Part shown: positions 55,713-64,000 of the stretch, piece after piece
Numbering within the stretch: the stretch's first letter is position 1
Layout: every line of letters begins with the position of its first letter
Notes under the pieces: generated by a model
Database searches by the model: none
The model's input: the letters and a program-made list of their open reading frames with translations, nothing else
Told to the model about the DNA's origin: nothing
Assembly (NCBI GenBank): GCA_002292285.1
Contig: DBBP01000023.1
Location: 1 to 64,000 of the forward strand
Length of the DNA stretch: 64,000 nt
Direction: 5' to 3'
DNA from: Proteobacteria bacterium UBA981
GTDB lineage: Bacteria > Pseudomonadota > Gammaproteobacteria > Ga0077536
Program-made: the position numbers and the translations under genes

Positions 55713-56198
55713 TCATGGCTGGTAGGGGTTGGCGATGCCAAGCCCAGATAATATCGCGCGTTCTCGGGCTTCCATAATTTCCGCCTCGTGATCATCTATG
55801 TGATCGAATCCAAGCAAATGTAGCACTCCGTGCACAACCAGGTGACTGATATGCGCGCCGCAGCTCTTCCCTTGAGCGTCTGATTCGGCGCGCGCTACTG
55901 GCGCGCAAATCACAACGTCTCCGATATAGTCCGGCAGTAACTCTTCGAGACCTTGAGCCTCAAAGGATAGTACATTGGTTGGGGCATCCACGTTGCGGAA
56001 CTGTTGGTTAAGCTTGCGCGATTCGGCTCGAGCGACAACTCGCATTGTCAGACTCGCGCGCTCGCGCTGACCCGCGATTGCAGCGCAAACAGCCGACCGA
56101 AAAATATTTTCAGCGGGAAGACCACGTGGCGATAGCGCGACTTGAAAATCCATTATCACATCAGGCGCTGCGATCGTGTTTCTGACTCGGCGATTCAC
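55713..56198 (-). CDS. ybeY: Endoribonuclease YbeY (rRNA maturation)
   Basis: A 161-residue metalloprotein with the zinc motif HLVVHGVLHLLGFDH (H-x3-H-x5-H). It also has MRVVARAESRKLNQQFRNVDAPTNVLSF, the conserved block that holds the essential Arg. It is needed for 16S rRNA 3'-end maturation and ribosome quality control. The start may be GTG 56198 or, 45 nt in, ATG 56153 (MDFQVALSPRG). Neither has a strong ribosome binding site. It follows phoH by 12 nt. Confidence 0.93.
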   Translation of the reverse strand: MNRRVRNTIAAPDVIMDFQVALSPRGLPAENIFRSAVCAAIAGQRERASLTMRVVARAESRKLNQQFRNVDAPTNVLSFEAQGLEELLPDYIGDVVICAPVARAESDAQGKSCGAHISHLVVHGVLHLLGFDHIDDHEAEIMEARERAILSGLGIANPYQP

Positions 56199-56210
56199 AC
56201 GCGCTGGAGG

Positions 56211-57185
56211 TCAATCGTGATCATCTCGCGGATCGACTCCTTCGTGCTCCGAGTAAGCGTCAAGAATCTTGGCGACCAGGGTATGCCTGACGACGTCGCG
56301 TGACTTGAAGAACGTAAAGCTTATGCCATCAATCTCGGTGAGAATATTCGTGACGTGTATTAGCCCGGAAGTCTTGCCGCGTGGCAAATCAATTTGCGTT
56401 ACGTCACCGGTGACCACTGCGCGTGAACCAAAGCCTATGCGGGTCAAAAACATTTTCATCTGTTCGACGGTCGTATTTTGCGCCTCGTCGAGAATCACGA
56501 ACGACTCGTTTAAGGTACGTCCGCGCATAAACGCCAGCGGCGCGACTTCAATGACATTTCTTTCGATGAGTTTTGCGACGCGCTCGAATCCGAGCATTTC
56601 GTATAAGGCGTCGTACAAGGGGCGCAGATAGGGATCGATTTTCTGTGCCATATCACCGGGTAAAAACCCAAGTCGCTCGCCGGCCTCTACGGCTGGTCGG
56701 ACCAGACACACGCGTCGCACGCTATCCGATTCAAGGGCTGCAACTGCGCTCGCAACAGCGAGATAAGTTTTGCCGGTACCGGCCGGCCCGATGCCGAAAC
56801 TGATATCGTTTTTGCGAATCGCCTCGAGATAGCGTCTTTGATTGGTACCACGCGGCCGCACCATGGTGCGACGGGTTCGAATGCTCTCATCTTCCTGATC
56901 AGTTTCGTCGCCCTTGTCCGCGGCGCAATTGCGAATCTCAAGATGTACGTCATTAGCCGAAATCGATTTCGACTGGGTCAGGCCGTAGAGCTCGCGGATA
57001 ATACGTTCGGCGACGACTACGGCGTCGTTCTCTCCCGACAGCTTGAAGAGATTCCCGCGGTTTCCAATTTCAACCCCCGTACGACGCTCTAGTAAGCGCA
57101 GATTCTCGTCGAACTGACCACACAAGTTTGCCAGCCGGTCGTTGTTTGCTGGCGCTAAAGTAAGCTCGATATCAACGCTGCTCAT
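56211..57185 (-). CDS. ybeZ: PhoH-family ATPase (YbeZ)
   Basis: The 324-residue protein has a small N-terminal KH-like domain (residues 1-90) and the PhoH ATPase with Walker A GPAGTGKTYLAV, Walker B FVILDEAQN and VVTGDVTQIDLP. It partners YbeY in RNA work. The ATG 57185 overlaps the miaB TGA by 4 nt (ATGA), which supports this start over an upstream TTG. Confidence 0.94.
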   Translation of the reverse strand: MSSVDIELTLAPANNDRLANLCGQFDENLRLLERRTGVEIGNRGNLFKLSGENDAVVVAERIIRELYGLTQSKSISANDVHLEIRNCAADKGDETDQEDESIRTRRTMVRPRGTNQRRYLEAIRKNDISFGIGPAGTGKTYLAVASAVAALESDSVRRVCLVRPAVEAGERLGFLPGDMAQKIDPYLRPLYDALYEMLGFERVAKLIERNVIEVAPLAFMRGRTLNESFVILDEAQNTTVEQMKMFLTRIGFGSRAVVTGDVTQIDLPRGKTSGLIHVTNILTEIDGISFTFFKSRDVVRHTLVAKILDAYSEHEGVDPRDDHD

Positions 57186-58528
57186 CCGGTGCAATCCGCA
57201 ATCTCAAAGAGCCGTTCCCCACGAAGGGAATTGGGCAGCGCGGCGGTGATCCGCACGTCAACAAATGTACCAACCAAATCCCGATCAGCAGCGAAGTTCA
57301 CTACCCGATTGTTCTCCGTGCGGCCACTCAACTCTGTGCTGTCTTTCTTGGACAGGCCGGTCACCAATACCCGTTCTACGCCACCGACCATGGCTGCACT
57401 GCGCTGATCTGCTAGTTCGCCAATGCGACGTTGCAGGATGGCCAGACGATGCTTCTTTTCTGCGGCAGTGACATCGTCATGGAGTCCAGCAGCGGGCGTA
57501 CCAGGACGCGCGCTATAGATAAAGCTAAAGGATTGGTCGAATCCGATGTCATCGATTAGCGCCATGGTGCGTTCGAAATCAGCCTGTGTTTCGCCGGGAA
57601 AGCCGATAATAAAATCGGAAGAGATAGCAATGTCCGGTCGCACTTGCTTGAGCTTGCGAATGGTCGATTTGTATTCGGCTGCCATATGCCCGCGTTTCAT
57701 TAGCGCCAGCACCCGGTCAGAGCCACTTTGTACTGGTAGATGGACATGATTTACCAACTCGGGAACATCAGCGTAGGTCGCAATGAGCCGATCGCTGAAC
57801 TCAACCGGATGAGAGGTTGTGAATCGGATGCGATCGATGCCGTCGATGGCGGCGACATAGCGAATCAGCGCGGCCAGATCGACGATGCGTCCATCGTGCA
57901 TCGGGCCTCGATAGGCGTTGACATTCTGGCCGAGCAGGACAATTTCGCGCATCCCCTGATCAGCCAGGGCGCTAATTTCCACGATGACGTCGTCGAACGG
58001 CCGGCTAAACTCTTCCCCGCGGGTATACGGCACCACACAAAAACTACAATATTTGCTGCACCCTTCCATAATTGAAACGAACGCGCTTGGCCCTTTTTCT
58101 TTTGCGACCGGAAGCGCATCGAATTTCTCGATTTCTGGAAAACTGATATCGATTACCGGTCCGCCGCCACGTTCAACCTCGGACACCAAGGCTGGCAAGC
58201 GATGCAATGTTTGCGGACCAAACACAATGTCGACAAAGGGTGCACGCTGCCAGATTTGCTCGCCCTCCTGACTTGCGACACAGCCGCCCACGCCAATTAT
58301 CAATTTCGGATTGGCTTCCTTTAAGGGGCGCCATCTACCAAGTTCGGAAAATAGCTTTTCCTGTGCCTTCTCTCGCACTGAGCAGGTGTTCATGAGCAGG
58401 ACACGCGCCTTTCCCGGCTCCGATACCGGATCGAGGTCGTGGCTATCTTTGAGCACAGCGGCCATTTTGCCCGAATCGTATTCGTTCATTTGGCAGCCGA
58501 ACGTCTTTATAAATATGCCGTTGGTCAT
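57182..58528 (-). CDS. miaB: tRNA-2-methylthio-N6-dimethylallyladenosine synthase
   Basis: The radical SAM methylthiotransferase of 448 residues has the UPF0004 domain with IKTFGCQMNEYDS and MNTCSVREKAQE, which bind one cluster. The radical SAM motif is GCSKYCSFCVVPYTRGEE with CxxxCxxC. The C-terminal TRAM domain (LVGTFVDVRITAAL) binds tRNA. It makes ms2i6A37. ATG 58528 gives the standard MTNGIFIKTFG start. A longer upstream frame (to 58654) has no family similarity. First gene of the miaB-ybeZ-ybeY-corC-lnt operon. Confidence 0.96.
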   Translation of the reverse strand: MTNGIFIKTFGCQMNEYDSGKMAAVLKDSHDLDPVSEPGKARVLLMNTCSVREKAQEKLFSELGRWRPLKEANPKLIIGVGGCVASQEGEQIWQRAPFVDIVFGPQTLHRLPALVSEVERGGGPVIDISFPEIEKFDALPVAKEKGPSAFVSIMEGCSKYCSFCVVPYTRGEEFSRPFDDVIVEISALADQGMREIVLLGQNVNAYRGPMHDGRIVDLAALIRYVAAIDGIDRIRFTTSHPVEFSDRLIATYADVPELVNHVHLPVQSGSDRVLALMKRGHMAAEYKSTIRKLKQVRPDIAISSDFIIGFPGETQADFERTMALIDDIGFDQSFSFIYSARPGTPAAGLHDDVTAAEKKHRLAILQRRIGELADQRSAAMVGGVERVLVTGLSKKDSTELSGRTENNRVVNFAADRDLVGTFVDVRITAALPNSLRGERLFEIADCTG

Positions 58529-58654
58529 GATGGTGGCCCTTGAGGGGGCGCATAAACTACACCGATGCCCAGATTTTTCAAATCCCGCCACAGTCCAGTT
58601 CGAATGACTATCGTTTTGAGTATCATTGCGCCAGGTTTCTTCACGAGCGGGCAA

Positions 58655-59521
58655 TCAGTCCTTTATGGGACGATCGAGATCGACTCGAATATTGTCGATG
58701 AGACGGGCGCTACCGAGCCAGGCGGCGACTAATACGATCAAATTCTGGTCGCCTGCTCCGGCCGGCAACAGATCATCCTGGCGTCGAACCGAAAAATACT
58801 CCGGACGCATGCCAGCTGCAGCTAGCGTGCGGGTCGCCTCGGCCTCGATGTCCGCGAGCGCTCGGGATTGTTCTCGCACAAGCGCCGCCGCCGCAGTCAA
58901 AGTTTGGAAAATTAGCGCTGCAGTATCCCGTTGTTCGCTATCGAGATAACTGTTGCGAGAGCTCATTGCTAAGCCGTCGGCTTCGCGAATGATAGGCATC
59001 GCCACGATCTCAGTTGGCACGAGCAGGTCGCGTACCATGCGCCGAATTACTTGAACCTGTTGATAGTCCTTTTCCCCGAACAGCGCATAGTCCGGCTGAA
59101 CATTCGTCAACAGCTTGATGACGACCGTTGCAACGCCACTAAAATGTCCTGGCCGATACTCGCCACACAAAATGTCTGACAACGCTGGCACTGTTACGCG
59201 CGTGTCTTCTTCGGTACCCGCGGGGTACAACTCACTCAGATTCGGCGCAAATAGCAGGTCGAGTCCGGCGCGCTCAAGTTTATTCAGATCATCGTCCAAT
59301 GTGCTTGGATAGTTCTCGTAGTCTTCGCCCTTTCCGAACTGAATCGGGTTAACGAAAATACTCACGACAGTGCGATCTGCGATCTCGCGCGCACGCGACA
59401 ACAGGGAAATATGTCCTTCGTGAAGGTTTCCCATCGTTGGCACCAATGCCACCGTGAGTCCTGCACTTTTCCAGCGCTGCACGCGCTCGCGCAGGGACTT
59501 GAGATCGAAACTCGTATCCAT
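58655..59521 (-). CDS. panC: Pantoate-beta-alanine ligase
   Basis: A 288-residue ATP-dependent ligase of pantothenate and coenzyme A synthesis. The class I-like motifs are VPTMGNLHEGHISLL (HxGH) and the later KMSKS-like region with MSSRNSYLD, plus FGEKDYQQVQVIRRM. In most relatives panB lies immediately upstream, but here it is missing and folK lies 188 nt upstream. Confidence 0.95.
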   Translation of the reverse strand: MDTSFDLKSLRERVQRWKSAGLTVALVPTMGNLHEGHISLLSRAREIADRTVVSIFVNPIQFGKGEDYENYPSTLDDDLNKLERAGLDLLFAPNLSELYPAGTEEDTRVTVPALSDILCGEYRPGHFSGVATVVIKLLTNVQPDYALFGEKDYQQVQVIRRMVRDLLVPTEIVAMPIIREADGLAMSSRNSYLDSEQRDTAALIFQTLTAAAALVREQSRALADIEAEATRTLAAAGMRPEYFSVRRQDDLLPAGAGDQNLIVLVAAWLGSARLIDNIRVDLDRPIKD

Positions 59522-59709
59522 GGTCAGATTCTGTTCTCGCAGTTAATAAATCCCAGCATCAATTGTAGTCGACCCCAGGGTTCAGCTGTGCCTCCATGGC
59601 ACTCGCTCGACGGGATACCAAGCGGTAATTTCGGGCCGCAGTTTAATGCACAGCGAAGTGCCAACGAGCTGGCTCGCGACGCTGTCGATTTCGGGTTAAG
59701 GAAAGACAT

Positions 59710-60204
59710 TCAAGTCGTGTACGGTACGATTGAGGTGCAATCGAGTTGGCCAAGCAAGCTTTCAACTGTGCCGAGTCCAGGCACTTCAAATTGACCTGCG
59801 AGTTCGGCGAGCGGTACTAATACGAATGCTCGTTCGGCAATGCCGTAATGAGGAATCTTAAGTCCCGGCAAAGACACTGACTGGGAGCCGAAAAGCAATA
59901 AATCCAGATCAATATTACGGGGACCCCAGCGCTGCCCTTCGCGCACGCGCCCCTGTTGCTTCTCGATGTTTTGCGTCTCGTGGAAAAGCTCAAGTGCCGA
60001 AAGTCCGCTTTCAACTGCGGCAACCGCATTAACGTACTCGGGCTGATCCTGCGGTCCCATTGGAGGGCTTCGGTATAACTGAGAACACGCTACCTGGACG
60101 ACGCCCTCGATACGAGCGAGGCTCGCGACTGCGCTTTTAATCTGTTTCTGTGGTCCATCAAGATTACTGCCCAGACCGATATACGCAGTTACGCTTGCGC
60201 TCAA
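59710..60204 (-). CDS. folK: 2-amino-4-hydroxy-6-hydroxymethyldihydropteridine pyrophosphokinase
   Basis: The 164-residue folate enzyme has YIGLGSNLDGP near the N terminus, SQLYRSPPMGPQDQPEYVNAVAAVES, and the catalytic RWGPRNIDLDLLLFG. It transfers pyrophosphate from ATP to the pterin. The start TTG overlaps the pcnB TGA by 4 nt (TTGA). It is the second gene of the pcnB-folK pair, as in E. coli. Confidence 0.95.
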   Translation of the reverse strand: MSASVTAYIGLGSNLDGPQKQIKSAVASLARIEGVVQVACSQLYRSPPMGPQDQPEYVNAVAAVESGLSALELFHETQNIEKQQGRVREGQRWGPRNIDLDLLLFGSQSVSLPGLKIPHYGIAERAFVLVPLAELAGQFEVPGLGTVESLLGQLDCTSIVPYTT

Positions 60205-61565
60205 GCTGCATCCCCGTCCCGGCGGCGTCGACGCGATCTGCCGCCCGAATTCTTTTTTAGTCCACTGAGCATCGTCTCGCGCTCGTTTTCATCGACTTCC
60301 TGAAAGCGAGTCCACCAATCGCACAGCTCGGCAAGCCTGGTATCGTCGGCCGCCCGCAGGAGTAAGAAATCGTAAGCAGCGCGAAAACGCGCATGCTCAT
60401 AGACCTTGCGTGATCGAGCTGGCGTGCGTCGCTCAAGGCGACTCTGCAACGTCCAGATTTCTCGCGTCATCTGGGTAAACCTGCGCGGGATCGCAACCCG
60501 GGCAGTTTGTCGGGAAATAACTTCGTCGGCCGCTATGGCAAGCGAGTCATGTGGTGACATCCCGTCTTTCTCGAGCTTCTTACAAGCCTTCATGGCGGCG
60601 TCCCACAATAGTGCGGCAACGAGGAACGCCGGCGTGACGGATTTTCCCTGCCGAATACGGTTATCAGTATTCTCTAGCGCGCGCCGTACTAGCGAGTCAG
60701 TGCCGCCGTTCGTCCCGGCTAACGTGGATAGTGGGAACAGGCGCGTAAGCAGACCATGTCGATCGAGCGCCTCGAACGACTCCTGCGCGCAACCGCCGTG
60801 AAAAAGTTTGAGCATTTCGTCAAACAGCCGCGCCGAGGAGATCTCTTCGAGCAAATGACCATTCTTGGCAATCGGGGTTGCAGCGCTCTTGTCGATTTGA
60901 AACCCGAGCTTTACTGCAAAACGAATGGCGCGCAGCATGCGCACTGGATCTTCGCGATAACGAACATCGGGATCACCGATTAAACGCATCACACCTTTTT
61001 CGAGATCTTCTACCCCGCCAACATAGTCGATGACGGAAAAGTCGGCGATGTCGTAATACAGGGCATTGACGGTGAAATCGCGACGCCACACATCATCGTC
61101 GATGGTGCCGTAAACGTTGTCACGTAAAATCCGTCCTTCGTCATTTGTGCGAGCCGCGCCGTCGCCAGCAACATGTGCGGCACGAAACGTTGCGACTTCG
61201 ATTATTTCCGGGCCAAAGCGCACGTGCGCCAGACGAAAGCGTCGCCCGATCAGGCGCGAATTGCGAAATAACTTATGCACTTCTTCGGGTAGCGCATCGG
61301 TCGCTATATCGAAGTCCTTTGGTTCTCGCCCAAGTAGTAAATCGCGTACTCCGCCTCCGACCAGGCACGCGCGAAAACCGCCCTCATGCAGACGGTTGAG
61401 CACCTTCAAGGCGGCTGAAGAAATCTGCCGACGCGAGATCGTATGCTCGTCGCGTGCATAGCGCCGCGGCGCAGGGAATTCAGGTGCGGGTTTTTTCATA
61501 CCGGTAAGGCCGTCACAGACGCGACGAACTTGACGAGCGAATGGGCGCAGTGCGGGCCATTTCAT
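60201..61565 (-). CDS. pcnB: Poly(A) polymerase I
   Basis: A 454-residue nucleotidyltransferase that adds poly(A) tails to RNA and speeds its decay. The N-terminal NTase domain has LVGGGVRDLLLGREPKDFDIATDA (metal-binding DFD). The RNA-binding domain follows with RREDP-like RYREDPVRMLRAIRFAVKL. It ends in an arginine-rich tail (GRSRRRRRDGDAA) as in E. coli PcnB. The N terminus (MKWPALRPFARQVRR) is longer than usual. A later ATG (MKKPAP, residue 23) is possible. Confidence 0.94.
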   Translation of the reverse strand: MKWPALRPFARQVRRVCDGLTGMKKPAPEFPAPRRYARDEHTISRRQISSAALKVLNRLHEGGFRACLVGGGVRDLLLGREPKDFDIATDALPEEVHKLFRNSRLIGRRFRLAHVRFGPEIIEVATFRAAHVAGDGAARTNDEGRILRDNVYGTIDDDVWRRDFTVNALYYDIADFSVIDYVGGVEDLEKGVMRLIGDPDVRYREDPVRMLRAIRFAVKLGFQIDKSAATPIAKNGHLLEEISSARLFDEMLKLFHGGCAQESFEALDRHGLLTRLFPLSTLAGTNGGTDSLVRRALENTDNRIRQGKSVTPAFLVAALLWDAAMKACKKLEKDGMSPHDSLAIAADEVISRQTARVAIPRRFTQMTREIWTLQSRLERRTPARSRKVYEHARFRAAYDFLLLRAADDTRLAELCDWWTRFQEVDENERETMLSGLKKNSGGRSRRRRRDGDAA

Positions 61566-61597
61566 CGGCGGTCGAATTGTTCGAATATCAAAGCTTT

Positions 61598-61624
61598 TTT
61601 ACGCTGTTTTCCAATCGCTATGAT
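61598..61624 (+). promoter_or_regulatory. Possible promoter of tRNA-Glu
   Basis: TTTACG (61598-61603) and TATGAT (61619-61624) are spaced by 15 bp. The spacing is short, but a T-rich stretch lies ahead and the -10 is good. Transcription would start near 61631, some 15 nt before the tRNA. Confidence 0.4.
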
Positions 61625-61645
61625 ACCATTCGCCGCGCTTGCCGG

Positions 61646-61721
61646 GCTCCCTTCGTCTAGTGGCCCAGGACGTCGGCCTCTCACGCCGAAAACAGGGGTT
61701 CGATTCCCCTAGGGAGCGCCA
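61646..61721 (+). tRNA. tRNA-Glu (anticodon CTC)
   Basis: The acceptor stem GCTCCCT pairs with AGGGAGC. The anticodon arm TCGGC-CTCTCAC-GCCGA gives CTC, which decodes GAG. The T arm is AGGGG-TTCGATT-CCCCT, and CCA is encoded at 61719-61721. The rest of the body closely resembles gammaproteobacterial tRNA-Glu(TTC). Confidence 0.95.
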
Positions 61722-61765
61722 CTATTCCTACGCAGGCTTTATTCAAGCCACACGTCAATTCGATA

Positions 61766-62780
61766 TTAAGGATGAAGCTTAAGCGTGTCGCTGATCCACG
61801 CTACATCCCCGGTACCAATTCTCGCACTCATTGAATCCGCTCGCGGCGCTCTGGATTGTTGTGTTTTGCGCACTCTCTCCAGTAGTAATTGGATACCAAA
61901 CGCCACGACGTCTGGCTGTTCGATATGGATATGGTGCCCCGATTTTTGTGCGCGAATGGGTCGATGCGCTGTTCGCCGAAGCTAACTCGATTTGCAGTTG
62001 CAACCAGAGCGCCTCCAGCAAAAATCGCTTTTCACTCAAGTCATCCTCGACCTTGCCACGCCTGATAACCAGCAATGGCAAATTGGCCAGGTCGGGCGAT
62101 TGCCTCACCTGCCGTGCACTATCGCGAAAACTGAGCAGCTCATTGCCAAGGGTGCGGCGCGTCCTGCGCATCGCTGCACGTCGGCCAATCTCTCGTTTAA
62201 TCGCCTCCGGCAAGGCCACGCGCGCAGGCGGCGGATCGCGATACTGGACGATGCCGTAGCGGCTGCTTGGCGCCGTCAGCATGTTGAACGGGGTGGGGGC
62301 GAGAAAGCGCTTCACCTGGTCCGGATGTGACGCGTCAACAAGGACCAGGGCTGCGGTCAGGTAGCGGTACCGCCGCGCGAACAGAGCTGTATTCAGGCCG
62401 CCAAAGGAATGCCCAACGAGCACATACGCCCTGCGCGCGCCGGCATTGTCCAGCAGAAGAAATAGTTCGTTTGCGATACGCGAACTGGAACGCGGGATGG
62501 CGCCCGCGTCGCTGGCCCCGTAGCCGGCTCGGTCGAACGTGCAAACACGCGTGAGAGGTTCTAAGTGCTCTTTAACGTAGACCCATTCCAGCGACGAGCT
62601 GCCGAGGCCGGAATCAAATTCGATTGTCGGGCTGCGTTCGCCCGCGCGGTCGATATGCAGACTCCGTCAGTCGATGAGGATATCATCAGCAGACCCGGCG
62701 AACGCCCAAAACCCGGCCGACGCCAGAGTCAACCATTGCAGGCCTTTGCGTAAACGAGCGGTCTTAAAATCCGAGTACAT
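61766..62780 (-). pseudogene. Decayed alpha/beta hydrolase gene (in-frame stop and frameshift)
   Basis: From ATG 62780 the frame encodes a signal-anchor (MYSDFKTARLRKGLQWL) and stops at TGA 62669-62667. The same frame continues with the expected family sequence: RSLHIDRAGERSPTIEFDSGLG, then FDRAGYGASD, LVGHSFGG (nucleophile Ser), LVLVDASHPDQVK and LLVIRRG. In the run TTTTT at 61943-61947 (AAAAA on the coding strand) an extra base shifts the frame. With one base fewer it reads KSGHHIHIEQPDVV, the catalytic His block, and goes on to a stop at 61766-61768. A gene of about 338 codons is thus broken in two places. A homopolymer assembly error could explain one of them, not both. Confidence 0.85.
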
Positions 62781-62948
62781 GCGTACCATCTTAGTCATAT
62801 GTGGTTGCCGCTTCGGCGGCCCTGCGATGGGTCGCAGATTCCCCGTTTCAGGGATTGATTACGCGGCCAATCCGGATACTGAAGAGTCTTCGACCCCCAA
62901 ACTGTCTTATGCCGAATCTCGGCACCGCCCAGCTTGGTGCTGCAAGCC

Positions 62949-63383
62949 GTGAACACCACCCTTGCGAGAGTTTCCTTTCGAAGGCGCCTGGGTGCGCTAC
63001 TTTACGACAGCATAGCTGCGTTCACGGTGCTCTATTTCGCCGCGTTTATACCCGTATTAAGCGCGGGAACTGCACTCACAGAGCAAAATCCTTTATTTAC
63101 GCTCTATCTCATCGCCGTTTTGTTTTGTTATTTTTGGGCGAGCTGGTCACGTGGCAGTACGCTCGGGATGCAAGCATGGAAAATCGAAATCCGCACGATT
63201 GATGGGCGGAATCCAGGCTTGCGTGAATGCGTGCTGCGTTTTTTGTTCGCCGGATTGTCTGGGGTATGTTTTGGCCTCGGCTACGCCGTGGCCCTGCTCG
63301 ACCAGGAGCGGCGAGCCTGGCACGACCGCATGTCAGGCACTCGCTTGGTTCGTAAAGGTACTAGCGCAGACGCAGATTCATAG
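62949..63383 (+). CDS. RDD-family membrane protein
   Basis: A 144-residue protein with an RDD domain: VSFRRRLGALLYDS (RRL...YDS near the N terminus) and a first membrane pair. The middle has GSTLGMQAWKIEIRTIDGRNPGLREC, and the end has LLDQERRAWHDRMSGTRLV. The RDD family is of unknown function, with some members tied to transport. GTG 62949 is the likely start. TTG 62934 is an alternative. It overlaps lptG by 23 bp, tail to tail. Confidence 0.85.
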   Translation: MNTTLARVSFRRRLGALLYDSIAAFTVLYFAAFIPVLSAGTALTEQNPLFTLYLIAVLFCYFWASWSRGSTLGMQAWKIEIRTIDGRNPGLRECVLRFLFAGLSGVCFGLGYAVALLDQERRAWHDRMSGTRLVRKGTSADADS

Positions 63384-64000
63384 CGACGCCGAGTACAAAC
63401 AGCAGCGCAGTTGGCCCCAGTGCACTCGCCCAGGGAGCCAGCCCGAATACAACACCGACGTGCGCTGAGGCTTGATTCAATACGTGAAACCCGAGGCCAA
63501 TGAGCGTGCCAATCAGAATCCGGCGCCCGGTAGTGACCGAACGAGAGGCGGCGCGCAGCACTAACGGGATAGCGAGGAAAACCATGACGCCAGCGGACAA
63601 CGGGTAACCCAGTTTTATCCACAGCGCGTGCTCCCAACGCTGCGCATTCTGCCCGTTCAGACGCGCGAATTCGACATACCGACTGAGCGCAAGTAATGAA
63701 AGGGTGTCGGGATTGATCGCCACCATTTCAATCAAGTCCGGATCGAGCATGGAATCCCAGCTCGCACGTGCAATGTGCCGTGCCTGCATCTGATCGCCGT
63801 CGAACTCAGTCTGCCTGATCTGCCGTAACTCCCAGCGCCCGTCGATGTAGTGAGCGGATTCGGCACGCGTCGAGATCCGTAGCCGGTTGTCGTCATCGAA
63901 CTCGAGAATGTTGATGTCACGAAATTCCTCGCCAGGCAAGATCTCGCGGATATTGATGTAGCTCTCGCGATCGCGCGCCCAAAATCCATGCTCCCCGGTG
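63361..64000 (-). CDS. lptG: LPS export permease LptG, 5' end outside the window
   Basis: The open frame reaches the window edge, so only the C-terminal ~213 residues are seen. They start TGEHGFWARDRESYINIREI, part of the periplasmic beta-jellyroll, and continue with FRDINILEFDDDNRL and the last three membrane helices (GVMVFLAIPLVLRAASRSVTTGRRILIGTLIGLGFHVLNQ). This is the YjgQ/LptG pattern of LPS export from the inner membrane. LptF would be expected upstream, outside the window. It converges on the RDD gene. Confidence 0.92.
   Translation of the reverse strand, partial: TGEHGFWARDRESYINIREILPGEEFRDINILEFDDDNRLRISTRAESAHYIDGRWELRQIRQTEFDGDQMQARHIARASWDSMLDPDLIEMVAINPDTLSLLALSRYVEFARLNGQNAQRWEHALWIKLGYPLSAGVMVFLAIPLVLRAASRSVTTGRRILIGTLIGLGFHVLNQASAHVGVVFGLAPWASALGPTALLFVLGVAMNLRLR

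Noticed and set aside
62667..62669. TGA as a selenocysteine codon in the alpha/beta hydrolase
   Set aside because: No bacterial SECIS-like hairpin is visible just downstream, the family has no Cys at this place, and a second lesion (frameshift) exists in the same gene.
1..64000. Mobile elements, integrases, attachment sites and CRISPR arrays
   Set aside because: I saw no transposase or integrase motif, no terminal inverted repeat around a gene, no array of repeats and spacers, and no tRNA with a displaced 3' copy.

Overview
The window is 64 kb of chromosomal DNA from a gammaproteobacterium that I cannot name to genus. Three gene orders support the class. The first is ponA(mrcA) <-> pilMNOPQ-aroK-aroB-damX-gltBD-hemE. 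The second is the operon miaB-phoH-ybeY-corC-lnt, and the third is pcnB-folK-panC and priA-argS-SPOR. All three match the order known from Pseudomonas and relatives. The window holds no insertion sequence, integrase, CRISPR array or prophage gene that I can recognise. Most genes are tightly packed, many with 1-14 nt overlaps, and GTG/TTG starts are common.

Layout. 1-4.1 kb: the start of a small membrane protein gene, an imine-reductase-like dehydrogenase, an FGE-like protein without the catalytic cysteines, and an Ogt-AlkA fusion repair enzyme. 4.2-14.0 kb: a gamma carbonic anhydrase, then a catabolic block of two acyl-CoA dehydrogenases, an MFS transporter, two SDR dehydrogenases, a luciferase-like oxidoreductase, an alpha/beta esterase, an M20 amidohydrolase and a SnoaL-like protein. 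It probably degrades or detoxifies an unknown organic compound. 14.0-18.4 kb: an RND efflux pump and its adaptor. 18.5-18.9 kb: an orphan structured RNA candidate with its own promoter and terminator. 18.9-20.9 kb: a three-gene MNIO (DUF692) RiPP operon with a HvfA-like exported precursor. 21.2-25.5 kb: a Sel1-repeat protein, a tiny exported Cys-rich protein coupled to a HAD phosphatase, trmB, and a metallo-beta-lactamase-fold protein paired with a receiver that lacks the phospho-aspartate.

25.7-34.8 kb: tRNA-Gly(CCC), an HD protein, then SPOR/argS/priA, an NTase-like hypothetical and PBP1A on the minus strand. 34.9-53.1 kb: the long plus-strand block pilMNOPQ, aroK, aroB, dgt, damX, gltB, gltD, hemE and a DUF368 membrane protein. 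53.1-61.6 kb: the minus-strand blocks lnt/corC/ybeY/phoH/miaB and panC/folK/pcnB. 61.6-64.0 kb: tRNA-Glu(CTC), a decayed alpha/beta hydrolase gene, an RDD protein and the 3' part of lptG.

The most interesting item is the MNIO RiPP operon at 18929-20894. Its precursor keeps a HvfA-type signal peptide and leader but has only two cysteines (C88, C96) in place of EGKCG repeats. A strong orphan terminator lies upstream of it, and a structured ncRNA candidate lies just beyond its 3' end. Other points worth checking are the small C-x3-C-x6-C duplicated exported protein, the Asn56 receiver fused by stop/start to an MBL enzyme, an altered PriA zinc site, and a hydrolase pseudogene with both a stop and a frameshift.
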